A stretch of 64,000 nt of DNA from Clostridium minihomine (GCF_900240385.1 NZ_OEQH01000003.1:186001-250000), one strand, 5' to 3'; shown: positions 36,245-45,680, counted from the first letter of the stretch. The notes: a model not told the origin generated them from the letters alone. Program-made: numbers and translations.

Positions 36245-36913
36245 TTAAATAGTGGGATCCGTTGTTTCATCTTTTGGCAGCTGATTATCTGAGATGCGAT
36301 AGCATAAGGTCATCAAACTGTCGTTCAGGTGGACGTTTTCCACGATGGTATCGGGGAATTTCATCGCAATGTCATAATGGCTGAAATTCCAGAAATTTTT
36401 AATTCCAAATTCATACAACTGATCTGCCAGCTTTTCTGCACTTTCCCGGGGAATACATAGAATTGCCATCGTAGGCTTTTCTCTTTCGCAGAATTCTTCC
36501 AGCAGCTGCATATCGGTTATAGTAATGCCATTGATTTCTGTACCGATTTTTGATGGGGAGTTATCAAAAATTCCGCACAGTTGGAATCCCTGCGTGGTAA
36601 ACGACATGTGCATGGCCAGTGCCTGACCCATGTTTCCGGCTCCGATCATAATCGCCTTATAAGAATTGCAAATGCCAAGAATCCCGGCGATTTCCCGTTG
36701 CAGTTGATCCACAATGTAGCCATAGCCCTGCTGTCCGAATCCGCCAAAGCAGTTTAAATCCTGACGGATTTGAGAGGCAGTCAGCCCCATTTTTTCTGAC
36801 AGCTCCTTAGAAGAAATACGAGTCATCCCTATCTTTTTTAAATGGGTCAAGAATCGGTAGTAGCGCGGGAGTCGCCGAATTACAGACATCGAAACGTTTT
36901 CCCGTTTAGACAT
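36245..36913 (-). CDS. rex: Redox-sensing repressor Rex
   Basis: 222 residues. Represses fermentation and hydrogenase genes when NADH is low; NADH binding releases it. The N-terminal winged helix (about 1-80, RLPRYYRFL, SSKELSEKMGLTASQIRQDL) is followed by a Rossmann fold with IGAGNMGQAL, and a C-terminal swapped helix. The ATG at 36913 has GGAGGTG upstream; a TTG at 36928 lies inside that ribosome site. It follows the TraX-like gene by 33 nt on the same strand. Confidence 0.95.
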   Translation of the reverse strand: MSKRENVSMSVIRRLPRYYRFLTHLKKIGMTRISSKELSEKMGLTASQIRQDLNCFGGFGQQGYGYIVDQLQREIAGILGICNSYKAIMIGAGNMGQALAMHMSFTTQGFQLCGIFDNSPSKIGTEINGITITDMQLLEEFCEREKPTMAILCIPRESAEKLADQLYEFGIKNFWNFSHYDIAMKFPDTIVENVHLNDSLMTLCYRISDNQLPKDETTDPTI

Positions 36914-36946
36914 TTCAGTCACCTCCAAAAGTCTTAAATAAATTAC

Positions 36947-37675
36947 TCAAGCAATCAATTGATGCAAAACAGTTAAAATCATCAGGTGCAAGGGGTAAAA
37001 TACATAAAAAAACCACTTGCTGTTATCTGATCCGCCGCGTTCCCCATTGTAACAAAGCAATAGAGGAAGCGGCAATAAAAGCCCAAATTGAAAAAGTCCG
37101 CCCCAAGGCGGTTTGCCGCCCAGTGCTGTTTCAATTGCCAAAATACTTGCTGCCGATACAGCGATGATGGCAAAATATAAGCTTTGCCTTTTCCGGCTGT
37201 CCCGGTTCATGGCAAATGCCAACGTGAACAGTACTGCGAAAACGGACCAATCCCCCATAGAGGACAAGATCATCAAAAGAAATAACCCCAGCCAACCAAC
37301 CGGTTGAGCCCCTTTTTTATCCCAAAGCCACAAAGCCAGAAAACTGCACAGCAATGTGAATATTACACTGAACTGAAACGGGGCAGAAGCAAAGTTCAGA
37401 TTTCCGGTGCGAAAATAATGATATGGGATTTGAGAAATCACTGCAAAAATCGCCAAACGTGCGGCGTATTTTGGGTGGCTGCGGGAATGGTAATACCCCT
37501 CTGCAATAAAAAAACACATAATAGGAATTGTCATGCGCCCGATCATATGTATGATTTGACCCGCTGTGCTATAGGTTGGCACAAACAGCCACGCAAAATG
37601 GTCGGCCAACATCGCGGCTGCGGCAATCAGCTTAAGGGAGTAAGCGGAAAATCCCCGAGAGGAACCTTCTTTCAC
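36947..37675 (-). CDS. TraX-like integral membrane protein
   Basis: 242 residues with seven or eight hydrophobic segments. It begins SAYSLKLIAAAAMLADHFAW, followed by IGRMTIPIMCFFIAEGYYHSR and YPLHLMIL near the end, all typical of the TraX family (acetylase-like fold named after F-pilin acetylation). In Firmicutes these are chromosomal and of unknown function, with no conjugation genes around. The start is GTG at 37675 with AAGGGA upstream. Probably co-transcribed with rex. Confidence 0.85.
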   Translation of the reverse strand: MKEGSSRGFSAYSLKLIAAAAMLADHFAWLFVPTYSTAGQIIHMIGRMTIPIMCFFIAEGYYHSRSHPKYAARLAIFAVISQIPYHYFRTGNLNFASAPFQFSVIFTLLCSFLALWLWDKKGAQPVGWLGLFLLMILSSMGDWSVFAVLFTLAFAMNRDSRKRQSLYFAIIAVSAASILAIETALGGKPPWGGLFQFGLLLPLPLLLCYNGERGGSDNSKWFFYVFYPLHLMILTVLHQLIA

Positions 37676-37878
37676 ATCCGATCGTTCCCTTCTGCATCTA
37701 TGCTTCTTGCTTTTAAATTCATGGCTAAAGTGCTAAAAACAAGTGAAATCTATTATGCAATATAATTAAGAGCTTGTCAATGCCTTGCAGTGGTTTCGGG
37801 CTTTGTTTCCTGATATTTTTTTCTTTTTCTTTCGAAATATGCAGGGGGAATCCCGAAAAGGCAGAGGGGCCGTTTTTG

Positions 37879-38832
37879 TTAGATATAGCTCAATTGTTTG
37901 AGTGCAAAGATCCAATAGAATATGGTAAGTATGGAAAAGATAGAGGTATAAACTACCAGCTGCCCGGCCAGTTTGCCATCTGACCCCATTTGCTGCGCCA
38001 TGGTGTAAGAAGACACCGCAGCGGGGGCGCCCAACATGACCAACAGGGCGATGAGTTCCTCATTGCGAAAGCCAAGGTAAATGCCAATGGGCACAAACAG
38101 CATGGGGGAAAGCAGCAGCTTATTGAATACGCCTAAAACCAGTTGCTTGCGGTATGTTTTTGTGTCCGCAAAAGAAAAGGATGCACCCAGCGAAATCAGT
38201 GCCAGCGGAGTAGCCGTTCCCGCAATGTTACTTACGATTCCTTCCACCGCTTTGGGAAGCCTGAGTTGGAAAAACAGGCACAACAGAGCCAGCACGGCAC
38301 CTATAATAAGAGGGTTTGTTACAATCTTTAACAATACCTGTTTTACCTGTATCTTTTGTCCCCGGAAAACCTCTAACAGAATTACAGATAACAGATTATA
38401 CAAAGGAACAATAATCGCAATCAACAGTGCGGTAACGCCTGCTTTTTCAGGGCCAAACAGCGATATGGTAACCGGAAGGCCGAATATGACAAAGTTGCTT
38501 CGAAAAGAAGCTTGTGCCACAGCGCCCCTCTGGGCGTTGTCTTTCAGTGCAAACACTGCGATGAGGATGGATAAAAAGTACATGGACAACATGGCGATTA
38601 CGCCGTATATTAAAACCTTTGGACGAACTGCCATGCTTAAATCTGTTTGATAAACGTTATAGAACAACATAGTGGGAAGAAAAATACGAAAGACCAAATT
38701 GTTCATTTGCTCTACCGTTTTTTCGCAAACCATTCCCCTTTGCTTAATGAAGTAGCCCAAGGCCATCAAGATACAAAGGGGCGCAATTACCTCTGCGGAC
38801 AAAATTAGATTTTCCATTGTGTTTTCCGTCAT
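37879..38832 (-). CDS. AEC-family transporter (auxin efflux carrier type)
   Basis: About 317 residues with ten predicted membrane segments in the two-times-five arrangement of the AEC family. LALISLGASF and APAAVSSYTMAQQMG are recognisable family blocks. It likely moves organic acids or amino acids. The start is uncertain: the ATG at 38832 lacks a good ribosome site, and the strong AAGGAGG at about 38871-38877 is not followed by an in-frame ATG, GTG or TTG at the proper distance. Confidence 0.85.
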   Translation of the reverse strand: MTENTMENLILSAEVIAPLCILMALGYFIKQRGMVCEKTVEQMNNLVFRIFLPTMLFYNVYQTDLSMAVRPKVLIYGVIAMLSMYFLSILIAVFALKDNAQRGAVAQASFRSNFVIFGLPVTISLFGPEKAGVTALLIAIIVPLYNLLSVILLEVFRGQKIQVKQVLLKIVTNPLIIGAVLALLCLFFQLRLPKAVEGIVSNIAGTATPLALISLGASFSFADTKTYRKQLVLGVFNKLLLSPMLFVPIGIYLGFRNEELIALLVMLGAPAAVSSYTMAQQMGSDGKLAGQLVVYTSIFSILTIFYWIFALKQLSYI

Positions 38833-39007
38833 TTTCAGAGCAAATTCAGCAGTTGAAAATGATTCTTTCCTCCTTAAATATGAATTACCTGAATTTAAGT
38901 ATAGTATATTTGATGACAAATGGCTATATCAATGGTTATTAAAAACCAAAAAAAATAGCCAAATCAGAAATATTCGCAAATTTTGCTATGGGTTTTCTTT
39001 CGAAAGA

Positions 39008-39036
39008 TTGACAAAACCGGTCAAAATCGGTAAGAT
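39008..39036 (+). promoter_or_regulatory. Promoter of the M20 amidohydrolase gene
   Basis: A consensus -35 TTGACA (39008-39013), 17 nt, then TAAGAT (39031-39036). The spacer contains an inverted ACCGGT-type motif, a possible binding site. Confidence 0.5.
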
Positions 39037-39116
39037 ATGCATAATGCTATAAATACATATATACATTATAGGGTAATGGGCGAAAGCAAGATGGGGCTGG
39101 AAAGGGGAGTTTTTTC

Positions 39117-40271
39117 TTGGCGGCACACACAGAAAATTCGCTTCGGGAATACTTTGAGTGGTTTCACCGTAATCCGGAGCTTTCTTTTGAAGAATATCAA
39201 ACAACGGAAAAGATAAAAGAGATTTTAGAGGCGGCAGGAGTGGAGATTCTGCCGCTTCCCCTGAGAACCGGTTTGGTGGCGGTGATACGGGGGAAAAGAA
39301 CAGGGAAAACAGTGGCTTTGCGGGGCGATATCGATGCTTTGCCCATTGGGGAAGAAAGCGGGGTTCCTTATTCCTCAGAGAGGGAAGGACGGATGCATGC
39401 CTGCGGCCATGATTTTCACACCACAGCGGCTTTGGGGGCTGCGATTGCGCTGCACAAACGGCGAGAGGAACTGGAGGGCACAGTAAAAGTTGTGTTTCAG
39501 CCGGGGGAAGAGTCGTCTCGGGGTGCTTTGCTGATTACAGAAAGCGGAGTTCTGAAAGATGTTTCTGTGATGTTTGGAATTCACGGGGTGGTCAATGTGC
39601 CGGTGGGAACGGTAGCGGTCAGCGCCGGGCCTGTGACTGCGGCGGTGGATCGATTTCAAATTGTGCTGCAGGGCAAAGGAAGCCATGGGGCCGAGCCGCA
39701 AAAAGGCTCGGACTCTATTGTGGCTGCCGCACAGCTGGTTACCGCACTGCAAACAGTGGTGAGCCGAAATCTGTCGCCCCTTTCTCCCGCGGTAGTCAGT
39801 GTGACCCGCATTCAGGGCGGAAACACCTGGAATGTACTGCCTGCTTCGGTGGAACTGGAAGGTACGGTGCGCACGTTAGCACAAGAAGATCGCAAACGAA
39901 TTGCACAAAGAATGCAGGACTTAACGCAGAACCTTTGCAGTGCTTTTGATGTTGCGGCCGATTTTCAGTGGATAGAAGGCCCGCCCAGCGCCCAAAACGA
40001 TTTCGGTTGGTCTAAGCTGGCCGGGCAGGTTGCTTTGCGGCAGGGGCTTTCGGCAATTCCTTCTCAGCTGTATATGGGCGGGGAAGATTTTGCGTATTAT
40101 CAAGCATTGCTGCCCAGTGTGTACATACAAATTGGAATTGGAGACTCGGCGCCGTTGCATCACCCGGCTTTTCGGGTGGATCCCGGGGTTTTAGAGCCCA
40201 CAGCGAAATATCTTGTTGCTCTTGCGGAATCCGCATTGTTGCGAATAAAAAATTCGAAAATAACAGAATAA
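39117..40271 (+). CDS. M20-family metal-dependent amidohydrolase
   Basis: 384 residues. Zinc/manganese hydrolase of the aminoacylase/hippurate hydrolase subfamily, which frees amino acids from N-acyl or amide conjugates. Metal ligands lie in HACGHDFHT, PGEESSRGA, HG (in GIHGVV) and, near the C-terminus, GGEDFAYY. The dimerisation insert is in the middle. TTG start at 39117 with AAAGGGGAG upstream. Substrate not known. A terminator follows. Confidence 0.9.
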   Translation: MAAHTENSLREYFEWFHRNPELSFEEYQTTEKIKEILEAAGVEILPLPLRTGLVAVIRGKRTGKTVALRGDIDALPIGEESGVPYSSEREGRMHACGHDFHTTAALGAAIALHKRREELEGTVKVVFQPGEESSRGALLITESGVLKDVSVMFGIHGVVNVPVGTVAVSAGPVTAAVDRFQIVLQGKGSHGAEPQKGSDSIVAAAQLVTALQTVVSRNLSPLSPAVVSVTRIQGGNTWNVLPASVELEGTVRTLAQEDRKRIAQRMQDLTQNLCSAFDVAADFQWIEGPPSAQNDFGWSKLAGQVALRQGLSAIPSQLYMGGEDFAYYQALLPSVYIQIGIGDSAPLHHPAFRVDPGVLEPTAKYLVALAESALLRIKNSKITE

Positions 40272-40280
40272 ATTTATTTA

Positions 40281-40320
40281 GGAAAACTTGCTGAATTAAG
40301 AGCAAGTTTCCTTTTTTTTG
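40281..40320 (+). terminator. Terminator after the amidohydrolase gene
   Basis: GGAAAACTTGCT (40281-40292) pairs with AGCAAGTTTCC (40301-40311), with one bulged A, followed by eight Ts. Confidence 0.9.
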
Positions 40321-40349
40321 CATCTAATAGTAAGGAAAGGAGAGTTATT

Positions 40350-41248
40350 ATGTCAACAAAAAAGGGATTGATGTATATAATGGGACGGGAATTGTAAACT
40401 GGAAATTTGTGAAGGAATCCGGGTATGATTTTTCTATGGTTAAGGCCACCGAAGGGCATACGCTGGCAGATAAAAGTATGAGCCGTAATCTAAGCGGTGC
40501 GGCTGCGGCGGGTCTGCATACCGGAGCATATCACTGGATGCACGCGGTAACCGAGGAAGAAGTAAAGAAAGAAGCAGAATTTTTCCTCAATGTTATCAAA
40601 GGGTGCAAGCTGGAATATCCCGTTGCGTTGGATGTGGAGCAGGACGCCATTTTGCGGTTATCTAAAGAAAAACTGACAGATTTAGTGGTGTCTTGGTGTG
40701 ACAAAGTGGAAAAAGCAGGATATTATGTGGCAGTTTATGCAAACCTGAACGTGCTGCGAAATCACTTGGATTGGAACCGGGTTAAGCGGTTTGATTTATG
40801 GCTTGCCCAATATCATCACGCCATGTCTAATGATTTCCCTGCATCTATTTGGCAGTATAGTGAAACTGGACGAGTTCCCGGTGTGAAAAATGGAACGGGA
40901 AATGTCGACCTGAACCTTTCCTTTAAAGACTATCCAACCATTATCCGCAGAGGTGGTTTTAATAACTTTACGGCTTCTCAGCCGCCTCAGGTGTCGGGCC
41001 TTTCTTTGGATACCCGAAGCAAAGACATGACTGCAGGCGAAATTTACACGGTTTTGGCTCGGTGTGAGGCAAAACCGGAGGTAACCGTTACCGGCCGGGA
41101 TGTCATACGGGCATCAGAACCGCGGTTAGATGCCGGTGGGCGTGGATGGCTGATTGATATTACGGCGCTAAAGCCCCCAATTCGCCACGCGCATATTCAG
41201 GTGCGGGCAGAGGATAACACCGCACAATGTAATTTTAATGTGCTTTAA
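40350..41248 (+). CDS. GH25 lysozyme (endolysin-like), reading frame broken near the start
   Basis: GH25 muramidases cleave the peptidoglycan glycan backbone. The ATG at 40350, with AAAGGAGAG 6 nt before, codes for MSTKKG and then runs out of frame. The frame that carries the enzyme (KGIDVYNGTGIVNW, FSMVKATEG, VALDVEQD with the catalytic Asp and Glu, IWQYSETG) has no usual start codon upstream of a GTG at 40409, which would remove the conserved GID motif. A shift of -1 at A AAA AAG (40358-40364) joins the two. The C-terminal 90 residues are an extra beta-rich domain, possibly cell-wall binding. It may be a programmed frameshift, a mutated A-tract, or an assembly error. Confidence 0.8.
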
Positions 41249-41272
41249 TGCCGCTTAAAGGGGGAGGGGAGT

Positions 41273-41794
41273 GTGGATAAAATCAAGGCGGCTGTAACAA
41301 CTGTGTTTGCGGCATTGTCTGCTTGGCTGGGAATTCTTGCTGTGCCGATGTATCTTTTGATTCTGTCCAATCTTGCCGACTATATCACGGGAATGATCGC
41401 TTCCGTTTATCGAAAGGAGCCGCTCAGCTCTTACCGAAGTATTCTGGGAATTGTGAAAAAGGTATGTATGTGGCTTTTGGTCGGCGTTGGGGCGATTGTA
41501 GACTGGCTGTTGCTGTATGCCGGTAATCAGGTGGGTATACAGCAGACGACGTTTCAGTTCGCGGTGGCGTCGCTGGTTGCGGTATGGCTGATTACCAACG
41601 AGCTGCTCAGTATTTTGGAAAACATTCAGGCAATCGGTGTTAAGCTGCCGCCGTTTTTAGTGCGGATGCTGCAGGGAATTCAGCAGTGTGCAGAAGAGGA
41701 AGGAAACACCTTGGCAAAAGAAGAAGATTTTTTGGGACAAGAAGAGAGTGCTTTAGAAAAACAAGAAGATTTTCTTGAAGAACAGAAAAAATAG
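41273..41794 (+). CDS. Phage-type holin (TcdE/Cph1-like)
   Basis: 173 residues with three membrane helices in the first 120, in the phage_holin_4 style: LILSNLADYITGM, then ILGIVKKVCMWLLVGVGAIVD. A strongly acidic tail (about 139-173) contains EDFL twice (151-154, 165-168). Holins make membrane pores that let the lysozyme reach the wall, or in clostridia help export toxins. The GTG at 41273 follows GGGGGAGGGG. It lies 24 nt after the GH25 gene, so the pair forms a lysis cassette without other phage genes nearby. Confidence 0.85.
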   Translation: MDKIKAAVTTVFAALSAWLGILAVPMYLLILSNLADYITGMIASVYRKEPLSSYRSILGIVKKVCMWLLVGVGAIVDWLLLYAGNQVGIQQTTFQFAVASLVAVWLITNELLSILENIQAIGVKLPPFLVRMLQGIQQCAEEEGNTLAKEEDFLGQEESALEKQEDFLEEQKK

Positions 41795-41814
41795 ATGGCC
41801 GGCAATGGTTTGCT

Positions 41815-41878
41815 CCGCCGCAAAAAGCGGCGGAAAGGCCTTGAAAAATGCCCTCGGATATTCCGAGGGCATTTTTCT
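41815..41878 (+). terminator. Double hairpin terminator after the lysis pair
   Basis: CCGCCGC-AAAAA-GCGGCGG (41815-41833), then AAAAATGCCCTCGG (41844-41857) with CCGAGGGCATTTTT (41863-41876), both perfect. Confidence 0.9.
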
Positions 41879-42245
41879 ATATACATTTTTTAGATATTTG
41901 AACCAGCTGTTCCGTTTTTGCCTGAGCGGCAAGGAAAACGTTCTTTTTTATTTGGAAATGTCCGGTTTTCTTTGCGGTGGATTCCTTTGTAACGTTTCAT
42001 TTACTGAAAAAACAGTTTGCTGAATAGACGTGCGACTGAAAAAAGATGGTTTGGTGGCGATATTATCAAACTCACCGTGAGTTTTCAGAACAAAAATTAT
42101 ATTTTTGAAATATTATAAATAAATAATTTCATAAATGGGTAAAAATCAATATTTTAATTTTCTTAAAAAACAGAGAAATAAATTTCACAATGCAAATAGA
42201 ATTTAGAAGTAATTTATAATAACTAAGGAATAAATCAGTCGAAAA
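41879..42245. other. AT-rich gene-free stretch before the amino-acid transporter
   Basis: No coding frame with a ribosome site. Very AT-rich from about 42080. Nothing recognisable apart from the control elements just downstream. Confidence 0.35.
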
Positions 42246-42292
42246 ACTCAAAATAAATTAATTTTACTTCAATTTAACTCAAAAACTCAAAA
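42246..42292 (+). repeat. Three ACTCAAAA direct repeats upstream of the amino-acid ABC promoter
   Basis: ACTCAAAA occurs at 42246-42253, 42277-42284 and 42285-42292; the last two are back to back and end 9 nt before the -35. Spaced direct repeats of this kind suggest binding by an activator. Confidence 0.55.
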
Positions 42293-42301
42293 AGTGATTG
42301 G

Positions 42302-42330
42302 TTGACATTTTAAAATCAACAGAGTATGAT
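42302..42330 (+). promoter_or_regulatory. Promoter of the amino-acid ABC operon
   Basis: TTGACA (42302-42307), 17 nt, TATGAT (42325-42330). The transcript would have a leader of about 120 nt before the first gene. Confidence 0.8.
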
Positions 42331-42459
42331 ATCTGCAAATCGAAATGCAGGATTTAAAACTAATAATTTCAAATTCAAGGGAACGCATTTGCGCTGCCTT
42401 AGGATTCCTGTTTCTTTTATCATGATTTTCGATGGAACGCACAGACGGGAGGGAACAAC

Positions 42460-43182
42460 ATGATTAAACTGGATCGTGTCTGTAAAAATTTTGGGGAGCT
42501 TGAGGTGCTCAGGGATATTAGCCTTACTGTGAACGAGGGGGAAAAATTGGTGGTAATCGGTCCTTCTGGTTCCGGAAAAAGCACGATGGTTCGTTGTATG
42601 AATTTTTTGGAAGAGCCTACATCCGGAAAAGTTTTTATAGACGGAACAGAGCTGACGGCTCAAAATAAAAATGAAATGGTGCGCAAAAACTGCGCGATGG
42701 TGTTTCAGCAATTTAACCTGTATCCGCATATGACGGTGCTTCAAAATATTACGCTGGCGCCCATTAAGCTGCAAAAGCTTTCGAAACAAGAAGCAGAAGA
42801 AATTGCCTATGAATACTTAGATGTGGTTGGCCTTCGGGATAAGGCAAATGTTTACCCCACAACCTTGAGCGGCGGACAGCAGCAAAGAGTTGCCATTGCC
42901 CGCGCGCTGGCCACCAAGCAGAAAATTATTCTGTTTGATGAACCCACCAGCGCTTTGGATCCGGAAACGGTACAAGAGGTTTTAGACGTTATGATTCGAT
43001 TGTCCAAAATCAATATCACCATGGTGGTGGTTACCCACGAAATGGGGTTTGCCCGCCAGGTGGCCGACCGGATTATCTTTATGGATCAAGGAACCATTTT
43101 GGAAGAAGGGGAACCGGAACATTTCTTCCAAAACCCCACCAGCGACCGGACAAAAGCCTTTCTTAGCAAGATTTTAAAATAA
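42460..43182 (+). CDS. Polar amino-acid ABC transporter ATP-binding protein (GlnQ/GluA-like)
   Basis: 240 residues. Walker [15 protein letters not shown]-loop QQFNL, signature [15 protein letters not shown], Walker [14 protein letters not shown] and H-loop [13 protein letters not shown] are all present; the last block is typical of the polar amino-acid uptake family. First gene of the order ATPase, binding protein, permease, permease, as in gluABCD operons. The ligand is probably glutamate, glutamine or aspartate. Confidence 0.95.
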   Translation: MIKLDRVCKNFGELEVLRDISLTVNEGEKLVVIGPSGSGKSTMVRCMNFLEEPTSGKVFIDGTELTAQNKNEMVRKNCAMVFQQFNLYPHMTVLQNITLAPIKLQKLSKQEAEEIAYEYLDVVGLRDKANVYPTTLSGGQQQRVAIARALATKQKIILFDEPTSALDPETVQEVLDVMIRLSKINITMVVVTHEMGFARQVADRIIFMDQGTILEEGEPEHFFQNPTSDRTKAFLSKILK

Positions 43183-43247
43183 TGCGTTTCTTTATCGACC
43201 GTTTAAAATGACGATCGATTGATTACAGAAATGAAGGAGAGAATATC

Positions 43248-44087
43248 ATGAAAACATTCAAAAAGGCCTGTGCGGCGCTGCTCGCCGTATCTATGCTGGC
43301 TCTGACGGCTTGTTCCGGCACCGCCCCTGTTTCTTCTGCGGCAGAAGGCCAAGGATCTGACGCAGCATCTGCTTCCTCTACTCCGACGCTGGATAAAATC
43401 AAAGCGGCCGGCGTTTTAAAAGTCGGTGTTAAGGTGGACGTACCGAATTTCGGATTGAAAAATACGGCTACCGGTGAAGTGGAAGGGTTTGAAATTGATC
43501 TGGCAAAAGTGATTGCAAAGGATTTGCTGGGCGATGAAAGCAAGCTGCAAACACAGGCGGTTACCGCCAAAACACGCGGCCCGCTTCTTGATAACGGTGA
43601 AATTGATTTGGTGATTGCCACCTTTACCATTACCGAAGAGCGCAAAAAGACCTATAATTTCTCGGATCCTTATTATTCCGATGCGGTAAAGCTGATGGTG
43701 AAAAAAGCTTCCGGTATTACCGATCTGAAGGGTCTGGATGGAAAAACCATCGGGGTGGCACAAAGCGCGACTTCGATGAAAGCCATTCAGGAGGCCGCAG
43801 ACAAAGATGGAATTAAGATTAAGTTTGATGAGTATGCCACATATCCTGAAATCAAAGCCGCGCTGGATTCCGGCCGAGTACAGTGTTTCTCGGTGGATGG
43901 CTCTATTTTGAGCGGTTATGTGGATGATACCACTGTGATTCTGGACGAAAAATATTCACCCCAGGAGTATGGTGTAACCAGCAAGCTGGATAACAAGGAC
44001 TTGGCAGAGTATGTCAACGGCATCGTTAATTCCTTAAAAGCCAGCGGCGAGTTGGATCAGATGATTGCAAAATGGGGTCTTAACTGA
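43248..44087 (+). CDS. Amino-acid ABC transporter substrate-binding lipoprotein
   Basis: 279 residues. Signal peptide with lipobox LTAC (Cys near residue 22), a Ser/Ala-rich linker, and the two-lobed family 3 binding fold (LDKIKAAGVLKVGVKVDVPNF, VEGFEIDLAKVIAKDLLG, FTITEERKKTYNFSDPYY). These match glutamate/aspartate/glutamine binding proteins. Held at the outer membrane face, it delivers the ligand to the permeases encoded next. Confidence 0.94.
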   Translation: MKTFKKACAALLAVSMLALTACSGTAPVSSAAEGQGSDAASASSTPTLDKIKAAGVLKVGVKVDVPNFGLKNTATGEVEGFEIDLAKVIAKDLLGDESKLQTQAVTAKTRGPLLDNGEIDLVIATFTITEERKKTYNFSDPYYSDAVKLMVKKASGITDLKGLDGKTIGVAQSATSMKAIQEAADKDGIKIKFDEYATYPEIKAALDSGRVQCFSVDGSILSGYVDDTTVILDEKYSPQEYGVTSKLDNKDLAEYVNGIVNSLKASGELDQMIAKWGLN

Positions 44088-44152
44088 TTTTCGGTAATCG
44101 GGCGGGTGGAAAACACCCGCAGACAATTCTTATAGAAAGGCAGGGATAGAGG

Positions 44153-44908
44153 ATGAAAAGTTCACCTTTTTCTTTGGATAAATGGGGAAGACTGTTGGGT
44201 GACTGGCAAATTTTCGCACAGGGATTTTTGACAACATTGGCAATTGCTGTGCTGGCGTTGACACTTGCCTTACTATTGGGTGTTGTCTTCGGTATGTTTT
44301 CCTCTTCAAAAGCCCGTCCGCTGAAAGGGATCAGCCGGGTTTATGTGGAGTTTATGCAGAATATTCCGTTGGTCATCCAAATCTTTTTTCTCTATAACGG
44401 TTTGCCCCTTCTGGGCATTATGATGGATAAATTCACCATCGGTGTAGTTGGTGTGGGCGTTTATACCGGTGCTTATATCAGTGAGGTTGTCAGAGCCGGA
44501 ATCCAGTCTATTCCGGTGGGGCAGATGGAAGCAGCCAAAAGTCAGGGATTTACTCATTTGCAGGCGATGCGGTATATTGTTTTGCCTCAGACGGTGAAAA
44601 TCGTTTTGCCGCCGCTGACCAATCAGGCAGTGAACCTCATCAAAAACACGTCTGTTTTGGCTATGATCGCCGGCGGTGATTTGATGTACCGGGCAGATTC
44701 CTGGGCCAGCAGCCAGCTGTATTATGGCCCGGCCTATGTGACAACCGGACTGCTGTATTTCCTTATGTGCTTCCCGCTGGCCACTTGGGCGCGCAATTAT
44801 GAGCAGAAACTGAAAAATCATGATGTGCAGACCAGTGTGATGCCTCAAAAGGAGAAAAAAGTATTTTGGATTGGTTCTCCGGCCATCAGCAAGAAAGGGG
44901 CGGCCTAA
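44153..44908 (+). CDS. Amino-acid ABC transporter permease 1
   Basis: 251 residues with five or six membrane helices. The EAA loop (QMEAAKSQGFTHLQAMRYIVLPQ) that contacts the ATPase is clear, and YVEFMQNIPLVIQIFF is a family block. The next permease begins directly after the stop codon; the two probably form a heterodimer. Confidence 0.94.
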   Translation: MKSSPFSLDKWGRLLGDWQIFAQGFLTTLAIAVLALTLALLLGVVFGMFSSSKARPLKGISRVYVEFMQNIPLVIQIFFLYNGLPLLGIMMDKFTIGVVGVGVYTGAYISEVVRAGIQSIPVGQMEAAKSQGFTHLQAMRYIVLPQTVKIVLPPLTNQAVNLIKNTSVLAMIAGGDLMYRADSWASSQLYYGPAYVTTGLLYFLMCFPLATWARNYEQKLKNHDVQTSVMPQKEKKVFWIGSPAISKKGAA

Positions 44909-45583
44909 ATGGAATTTCTGCAAAGCATTTTTACCGCTGACAATGTTCGGTTTTTGTTGTCCGGTTTGCAAACCACACTTTTGATTGCGGTGATTACCGT
45001 CACGCTTTCTCTTTTCTTTGGAACGATTCTTGGTTTGGTTCGCAACTATAACAAAGGGATTGCCGGGCGGCTGGCGGCAGTTTATATTGAAACATTTCGC
45101 AATACGCCTTTGATTCTTTGGATTTTAGCCATTCGTTTTTTGGTTCCGATCCCTGCGTTTTATTCCGGAATTTTGTCCCTAACCATCTTTACCTCTGCAA
45201 TTATGGCAGAAATTGTGCGGGGCGGATTAAACGCCGTTCAGAAAGGGCAGTTTGAAGCGGCCTATTCTCAAGGATTTGGTTTTTTTCAAACTTTGACGTT
45301 GATCGTTATTCCCCAGTGCTTTAAAAATATTGTGCCTTCCCTTTTGTCACAGGTAATTACCGTGGTGAAGGATACTTCTTTCCTGTGGGCAGTGGCAATA
45401 GAAGATTTTACCGGCAAGGGTATGATTTTGATGGGGCGTTTTGCTTCTTCTCAGCAAGTTTTCACTTTGTTTGCCTGTATGGCGGCTGTTTATTTCATTA
45501 TCAATTTTACACTGTCAGGCATTGTTCGCTGGCAGAATTCCAAAAACAATTCCGGTCAAAAACCGGTTTTGGCAAAGGTGTAA
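44909..45583 (+). CDS. Amino-acid ABC transporter permease 2
   Basis: 224 residues with five membrane helices and the EAA loop QFEAAYSQGFGFFQTLTLIVIPQ. YIETFRNTPLILWIL is the counterpart of the block in permease 1. It starts immediately after the permease 1 stop, and a terminator follows. Confidence 0.94.
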   Translation: MEFLQSIFTADNVRFLLSGLQTTLLIAVITVTLSLFFGTILGLVRNYNKGIAGRLAAVYIETFRNTPLILWILAIRFLVPIPAFYSGILSLTIFTSAIMAEIVRGGLNAVQKGQFEAAYSQGFGFFQTLTLIVIPQCFKNIVPSLLSQVITVVKDTSFLWAVAIEDFTGKGMILMGRFASSQQVFTLFACMAAVYFIINFTLSGIVRWQNSKNNSGQKPVLAKV

Positions 45584-45642
45584 TTCCCTTTGGGGTATGG
45601 GGGATTACCCTTATATGCGGCGATTTTCATTCCAAAAGAAAA

Positions 45643-45680
45643 AAGACTCTCAGCGAAAAGCCGAGAGTCTTCTTTCTTTT
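45643..45680 (+). terminator. Terminator of the amino-acid ABC operon
   Basis: AAGACTCTC (45643-45651) with GAGAGTCTT (45663-45671), extended by an inner GC pair step, followed by a T-rich tract. Confidence 0.87.

Noticed and set aside
40350-40397. Separate 15-residue leader peptide before the lysozyme gene
   Set aside because: MSTKKG matches what should precede the GH25 GID motif, so a broken or shifted frame is more likely than an independent leader.
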